Shown in pieces: positions 60,161-64,000 of a stretch of DNA of 64,000 nt; the first letter of the stretch is position 1; each line of letters starts with the position of its first letter. The notes beneath the pieces were generated by a model, which was not told the DNA's origin, made no database searches, and saw only the letters and a program-made list of their open reading frames with translations. This DNA is from Burkholderia oklahomensis C6786 (lineage in GTDB: Bacteria; Pseudomonadota; Gammaproteobacteria; Burkholderiales; Burkholderiaceae): positions 2,170,001-2,234,000 of the forward strand of contig NZ_CP009556.1 of NCBI RefSeq assembly GCF_000959365.1, read 5' to 3'. Position numbers and translations under genes: made by a program.

Positions 60161-61567
60161 CTACGCCTCGAGTTTCTCGAGCACCTGCCCTTTCGTCTCG
60201 ATGCCGACGAAATGCACGGTCAGCGCGGCGACGAGCGGCACCGCCGCGAGCAGGTAGAACGCCGGGCTCAGATCGCCGCCGACGATCGCGCGCGGCACCA
60301 CCATCGGCGCGACGAACGACGCGATCTTCAGCCACGCGCTGCCGAGCCCGCAGCCGGCGGCGCGGATGCTCGTCGGATACTGCTCGGGCGTGTACACATA
60401 GGACGTGATGAACCCCGACGCCATCAGGCCGAGCGCGAGCGAGCAGAACGCGGCGACGACGTACACCGACGACGCGTGATAGATCCCCGCGAACACGAGC
60501 GACAGCGCGCACAGCACGAACGACCAGACGATCACCGGCTTGCGGCCGACCACGTCGACGGTGAGCGCCGACACGAGCGAGCCGACCACGCCCATCACCG
60601 AGCCGATCACGGCGAGGTTCAACGCGAGCTGCAGCGGCGCGTGATAGAAGTTCTTGTAGATCGTCGGCAGCCAGGTCGAGAGCCCATACTGGATGAATCC
60701 GCAGGTCGCCCACAGCGTCGCGACCGCCAGCGTGCGCTTCAGATAGGCGGGCCCGAACAGATCGACCATCCGGCGTTTCGGATGACTACGCATGAGCGTG
60801 TCGAACTCGCCTGCGTGCGCCACGGGAGGCAGCGGCCCCTTCACCGACGATTCGAACACATGCAGCGCCCGCCCCGCTTCGTCGAGCCGACCGCGCGCGG
60901 CGAGCCAGCGCGGCGACTCCGGCACGAGCCGCGTCAGCACGAGCGCGAGCACGAGCGGCATCCCGCCGATGAAGTACATCACCTCCCAGCCGAAGCGCGG
61001 CACGAGCCACGCGCCGAGCGCCATCGACGCGAGCAGCCCGATCGGGAACACGATCTCGTACAGCAGCACGAAGCGGCCGCGGCCGTGCGCGCGCGTGATC
61101 TCGTTGATGTAGGTCGCGGCGACCGGCAGCTCGCCGCCGAGGCCGATCCCCTGCATGATCCGCAGCAGCACGAATGCTTCGAACGTCGAAGCGAATCCGC
61201 ATGCGATGCTCGTCACGCCGATCACGGCCGAGCTCCATGCGATCGCGCGCACGCGGCCGTACTTCTCCGCGAGCGCCGGGAACAGGAACGCGCCGAGCAG
61301 TTGACCGATCGCGCCCGACGCGATCAGCATCCCGACCTGATTCGGCGAGAGCCCCCACTTGTGGATCAGGAGCGGCAGCGTCGCCGCGATCGTGATCACG
61401 TCGAAGCCGTCGAAGAACGTCGCGGTGCCGATCAGCACGCGCGCGCGGATCTGCATCGCGTTCGCGGGCAGCCGCTCGAGGCGCGCGATGATCGCGCCGG
61501 GGGTCGCGGCGCTCGCCGCCGCTTCGGCCGCGGACCCGCCCGCGACGGCGCTTTCCAGTGTGCTCAT
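60161..61567 (-). CDS. MFS transporter, aromatic acid:H+ symporter-like
   Basis: A 468-residue 12-helix transporter. The helix-1 motif FFDGFDVITIAATLPLL and the loop motif LAEKYGRVRAIAWS are those of the AAHS/metabolite:H+ symporter group (PcaK, BenK). The ending IETKGQVLEKLEA is typical. GGAG stands 9 bases before the ATG at 61567; an alternative ATG is at 61585. It lies 35 bp behind the ferredoxin-reductase gene and is last in an operon with an extradiol dioxygenase and an aldehyde dehydrogenase, so it probably imports the aromatic substrate. Confidence 0.88.
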   Translation of the reverse strand: MSTLESAVAGGSAAEAAASAATPGAIIARLERLPANAMQIRARVLIGTATFFDGFDVITIAATLPLLIHKWGLSPNQVGMLIASGAIGQLLGAFLFPALAEKYGRVRAIAWSSAVIGVTSIACGFASTFEAFVLLRIMQGIGLGGELPVAATYINEITRAHGRGRFVLLYEIVFPIGLLASMALGAWLVPRFGWEVMYFIGGMPLVLALVLTRLVPESPRWLAARGRLDEAGRALHVFESSVKGPLPPVAHAGEFDTLMRSHPKRRMVDLFGPAYLKRTLAVATLWATCGFIQYGLSTWLPTIYKNFYHAPLQLALNLAVIGSVMGVVGSLVSALTVDVVGRKPVIVWSFVLCALSLVFAGIYHASSVYVVAAFCSLALGLMASGFITSYVYTPEQYPTSIRAAGCGLGSAWLKIASFVAPMVVPRAIVGGDLSPAFYLLAAVPLVAALTVHFVGIETKGQVLEKLEA

Positions 61568-61602
61568 GCGTGTGTTCTCCTCCATGTTGTCGTTCTCGTC
61601 GA

Positions 61603-62850
61603 TCAGGCGAGCGCCTTCGTCGTGTCGGCCAGCGCGGCGACGTCGATCGCGCGTCCCTGGCTCATCCATTTGCGCGCGAGCTTCAGGTCGCGCGCCGAAT
61701 TGATCGCGATCACGCCGCGCAGCGCGCCGTCCGTCAGAAAAAACAGCGTCGCGCGCTTTGCCGCGACGTCGCCGCGAATCACGAGCTGCGCGTCGGCAGG
61801 CAGGTCGCCGAGAATCTGCAGGTTCACGTCGTATTGATCGGACCAGAACCACGGAATCTCCGCGTACGGCGCGCGCACGCCGAGCACCGCCTTCGCCGCG
61901 GCGATCGCCTGGTTTTGCGCGTTCGCCCACGATTCGAGCCGCACCCGGCGCTTCAGCCATGCGTTCGGATGGTTCGCGACGTCGCCGCACGCGAAGATCG
62001 CCGGATCGCTCGTCGCCCCGTATTCGTCGACGACGACGCCGTCGTCGACGTGCAGCCCGGCGTCCGCGGCAAGCGACGTGTTGAGCGCGAGGCCGATGCC
62101 CGCGACCGCGATATCCGCGTCGACGGTCGTGCCGTCGGCGAGCGTCGCGCGCACGCGGCTCGCGTCGTCCGGGTGCGCATCGAGCGACGCGAGCGACGCG
62201 TTCAGGCGCACGTCGACGCCGTTCGCGCGATGCAGCTCGAGCAGGAAATCGGACACCGCGTCCGGCACCGAGCGCGCGCACAGCCGCGGCGCACCCTCGA
62301 CGACGACCGCGTCGACGCCGAGCTTGCGCGCGGTCGCCGCGACTTCGAGCCCGATCCAGCCGCCGCCGATCACGAGCACGCGACGGCTCGCGCGCAGCTT
62401 CTCGCCGAGCGCGACGGCCTCGTCGAGCGTGCGCAGGTAATGAAGGTTAGGCATCTTGACGATCGCATCCGGCAAGCGGCGCGGCGCGCCGCCCGTCGCG
62501 ATCACGAGCCGGTCGTATTCGACCTCGCGGCCCGACTCGGTGCGCACGACGCGCCGCGCGCGATCGATCGACGCCGCCCGCTCCGGCTGCCACGTCTCGA
62601 CCGCGAGCGCGCCGAATTCGTCGGGCTGCACGACGCGCACGGTCGAGATATCCGCGTCGCCCGCGAGCACGGCCTTCGACAGCGGCGGCCGCTCGTACGG
62701 CAAATGCACTTCGTCCGCGATCATCACGATGCGCCCGGCGAAGCCTTCGCCGCGCAGCGTCTTCACCACCCAGCCTGCCGCCTGCCCGCCGCCGATCACG
62801 ACGACGGCCCGCGGCGCGGCCTCCCCTGCGGCATTCGCTTGCTCAGTCAT
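61603..62850 (-). CDS. FAD-dependent ferredoxin reductase (Rieske oxygenase reductase component type)
   Basis: A 415-residue flavoprotein of the BphA4/ThcD family. FAD motif VVVIGGGQAAGWVVKTLR (about 16-33), conserved LPYERPPLSK, NAD motif VLVIGGGWIGLEVAA (about 158-172) and the FAD end FACGDVANHPN. The reductase-specific C terminus has PWFWSDQYDVNLQILG. It passes electrons from NADH to a ferredoxin for a ring-hydroxylating oxygenase, not seen in the window but likely upstream of the right edge. It overlaps the dioxygenase gene by eight bases. Confidence 0.92.
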   Translation of the reverse strand: MTEQANAAGEAAPRAVVVIGGGQAAGWVVKTLRGEGFAGRIVMIADEVHLPYERPPLSKAVLAGDADISTVRVVQPDEFGALAVETWQPERAASIDRARRVVRTESGREVEYDRLVIATGGAPRRLPDAIVKMPNLHYLRTLDEAVALGEKLRASRRVLVIGGGWIGLEVAATARKLGVDAVVVEGAPRLCARSVPDAVSDFLLELHRANGVDVRLNASLASLDAHPDDASRVRATLADGTTVDADIAVAGIGLALNTSLAADAGLHVDDGVVVDEYGATSDPAIFACGDVANHPNAWLKRRVRLESWANAQNQAIAAAKAVLGVRAPYAEIPWFWSDQYDVNLQILGDLPADAQLVIRGDVAAKRATLFFLTDGALRGVIAINSARDLKLARKWMSQGRAIDVAALADTTKALA

Positions 62851-63808
62851 CTTTGCGCTCCGTCATGAACTTGCCTTCCGGCGCCTGCGCGTGCTTCTGC
62901 CGGCGCGTGTCGCCGTCGAGGCCGCCGTCGATCGCCCACTCGGCGAACACGGTCGGGCCCGGTTCGAACTCGCGCGGCTGCCACGCGGGCGTCAGCATGT
63001 CCTCGTCCGCGTAGTATTCGATGAGGCCGCCCGCCGGATTGCGGAAGTACCAGAAGTACGCGGACGACACCGGATGGCGTCCCGGCCCGAGTTGCGTCTC
63101 CCAGCCGCAGCGGCTGATGTGCATCCCGCCGCCGAACACTTCGTGGATGTCGCGCACCGTGAACGCGACGTGGTTCAGGCCGCGCTTGCCGTTCGGGAGC
63201 GCGAGCAGGAACAGGTCATGATGGCCGCCGTGCGGCGCGCAGCGCATGAACGCGCCGCGGCCCGGATAGCGGTCCGACGTCTCGAAGCCGAGCAGCGTGT
63301 GGTAGAACGCTTCCTGCTCGGCGAGCCGGTTCGTGAAGAACACGACGTGCCCGACTTCGATCGGCTCCGCGCGCTCGTAGATCGCGGCCGGCTGATCGAC
63401 GCGCAGCGTCTCGCCCCACACGTTCGGCAGCGAACCCTTCACGTCGACGGCGCGCTTGCGCGTCACTTCGATGCGGATCGCCATGCCGTTCGGATCGATG
63501 CAGCCGATCGCGTCGTCGATCTCGTAGTGGCCCGGCTGGCCGGCGAGCCTGCCGCGCAGCGCGTCGAGCTCCGCCCGCGTGCCGACGCCCCATGTCACCT
63601 CGCGCAGCGTCGGGCCTGCCTCGAACGCGGGCGGCAGCGACGGATCGCTCGCGTCGACGACGAGCACCGTGCAGCCGTTCATCGTCTCGAAGCGCACGTG
63701 CGTCGCGTCGCGCGCGACCTCCGTGAGGCCCCAGTCCGCGAAGAAGCGGCGGCACGTCGCGAGATCGGTCACGCCGTAGGTAATCTGTTCGATGCCGAGA
63801 ATGCTCAT
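62843..63808 (-). CDS. Two-domain VOC extradiol dioxygenase
   Basis: A 321-residue type I extradiol ring-cleavage dioxygenase. The Fe(II) ligands are visible: His154 in VGHVVFF, His213 in LNHVAF and Glu264 in GLIEYY, matching the spacing of BphC. The N-terminal domain is the non-catalytic VOC repeat. It opens a catecholic ring next to the hydroxyls. It starts 16 bp after the aldehyde dehydrogenase stop and overlaps the reductase start. The substrate is not clear from reading. Confidence 0.9.
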   Translation of the reverse strand: MSILGIEQITYGVTDLATCRRFFADWGLTEVARDATHVRFETMNGCTVLVVDASDPSLPPAFEAGPTLREVTWGVGTRAELDALRGRLAGQPGHYEIDDAIGCIDPNGMAIRIEVTRKRAVDVKGSLPNVWGETLRVDQPAAIYERAEPIEVGHVVFFTNRLAEQEAFYHTLLGFETSDRYPGRGAFMRCAPHGGHHDLFLLALPNGKRGLNHVAFTVRDIHEVFGGGMHISRCGWETQLGPGRHPVSSAYFWYFRNPAGGLIEYYADEDMLTPAWQPREFEPGPTVFAEWAIDGGLDGDTRRQKHAQAPEGKFMTERKDD

Positions 63809-63824
63809 TCGATGGTCCTTTCCG

Positions 63825-64000
63825 TCAGTTCGCCCACGGCAGCGGCGAATCGTTCAAGCCCCAGTAGAGGCTCTTCTGCTGCATGTACTCGCGAATCCCG
63901 AGGCTGCCCTTCTCGCGGCCCATCCCGCTTTCCTTCCAGCCGGAAAACGGCGTCGAGATCGAGAACTGCTTGTATGTGTTGATCCACACGGTGCCCGCGT
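63825..64000 (-). CDS. Aldehyde dehydrogenase, C-terminal part (cut by window edge)
   Basis: The minus-strand frame is open from the window end to a TGA at 63825-63827. It encodes the last ~58 residues of an NAD(P)-dependent aldehyde dehydrogenase: GTVWINTYKQFSISTPFSGW, then KESGMGREKGSLGIREYM. The ending is YWGLNDSPLPWAN. The gene continues outside the window. It is first of the visible catabolic operon and probably oxidises an aldehyde formed after ring cleavage. Confidence 0.92.
   Translation of the reverse strand, partial: AGTVWINTYKQFSISTPFSGWKESGMGREKGSLGIREYMQQKSLYWGLNDSPLPWAN

Overview
The window is GC-rich, dense bacterial DNA typical of a Burkholderia secondary chromosome. Several gene neighbourhoods point to the B. 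pseudomallei complex: a bcaA-bcaB autotransporter/prolyl-hydroxylase pair, a penA-type class A beta-lactamase next to an nlpD-like gene, a BpaE-like trimeric autotransporter, and many short G+C-rich tandem repeats. The exact species cannot be fixed by reading alone. No rRNA, tRNA, CRISPR array, phage or complete insertion sequence was seen. Both ends cut genes: a dipeptide-binding protein on the left and an aldehyde dehydrogenase on the right.

Left part (1-13.4 kb). A truncated ABC substrate-binding protein is followed by bcaB and bcaA on the minus strand. Then comes a plus-strand cluster: RpiR-type regulator, VanX/DdpX-type D-Ala-D-Ala dipeptidase, a second closely similar substrate-binding protein, two permeases and two ATPases. 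This reads as a complete Ddp-type system for importing and cleaving D-Ala-D-Ala or related dipeptides. It ends against a broken amino-acid-binding-protein gene.

Middle part (13.4-41 kb). Mostly single-gene units: fimbrillin-like protein, two LysR regulators, the penA-nlpD pair, a 36-residue membrane protein, a porin, an OpgC-type membrane acyltransferase with an esterase, an ornithine-cyclodeaminase-family reductase, a CMD-family protein, an epoxide-hydrolase-like protein, a K+ channel, a DadA-like oxidase with a BetR-like regulator, a NERD-helicase, a chemoreceptor, a DHA2 efflux pump, a GNAT acetyltransferase, a MerR regulator, an orphan sulfonate/taurine-type binding protein and a YhhN-family protein. 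Several intergenic spaces hold microsatellites, palindromes or a 98-bp tandem repeat.

Right part (41.5-64 kb). A tight four-gene operon (Baeyer-Villiger-type monooxygenase, SDR, ferritin-like metal hydrolase, alpha/beta hydrolase) sits behind a clear palindromic operator and looks like a lipid or ketone oxidation pathway. A scar with remnants of a glycolipid-binding-family gene and a LysR gene follows, then a divergent flavoprotein/Rrf2 pair. Next are an arylamine N-acetyltransferase, a PLP lyase divergent from an Lrp regulator, an amidase and a universal stress protein. The trimeric autotransporter follows with a TpgA-like SmpA/OmpA lipoprotein directly behind it. The window ends in a minus-strand catabolic operon (aldehyde dehydrogenase, extradiol dioxygenase, ferredoxin reductase, MFS symporter).
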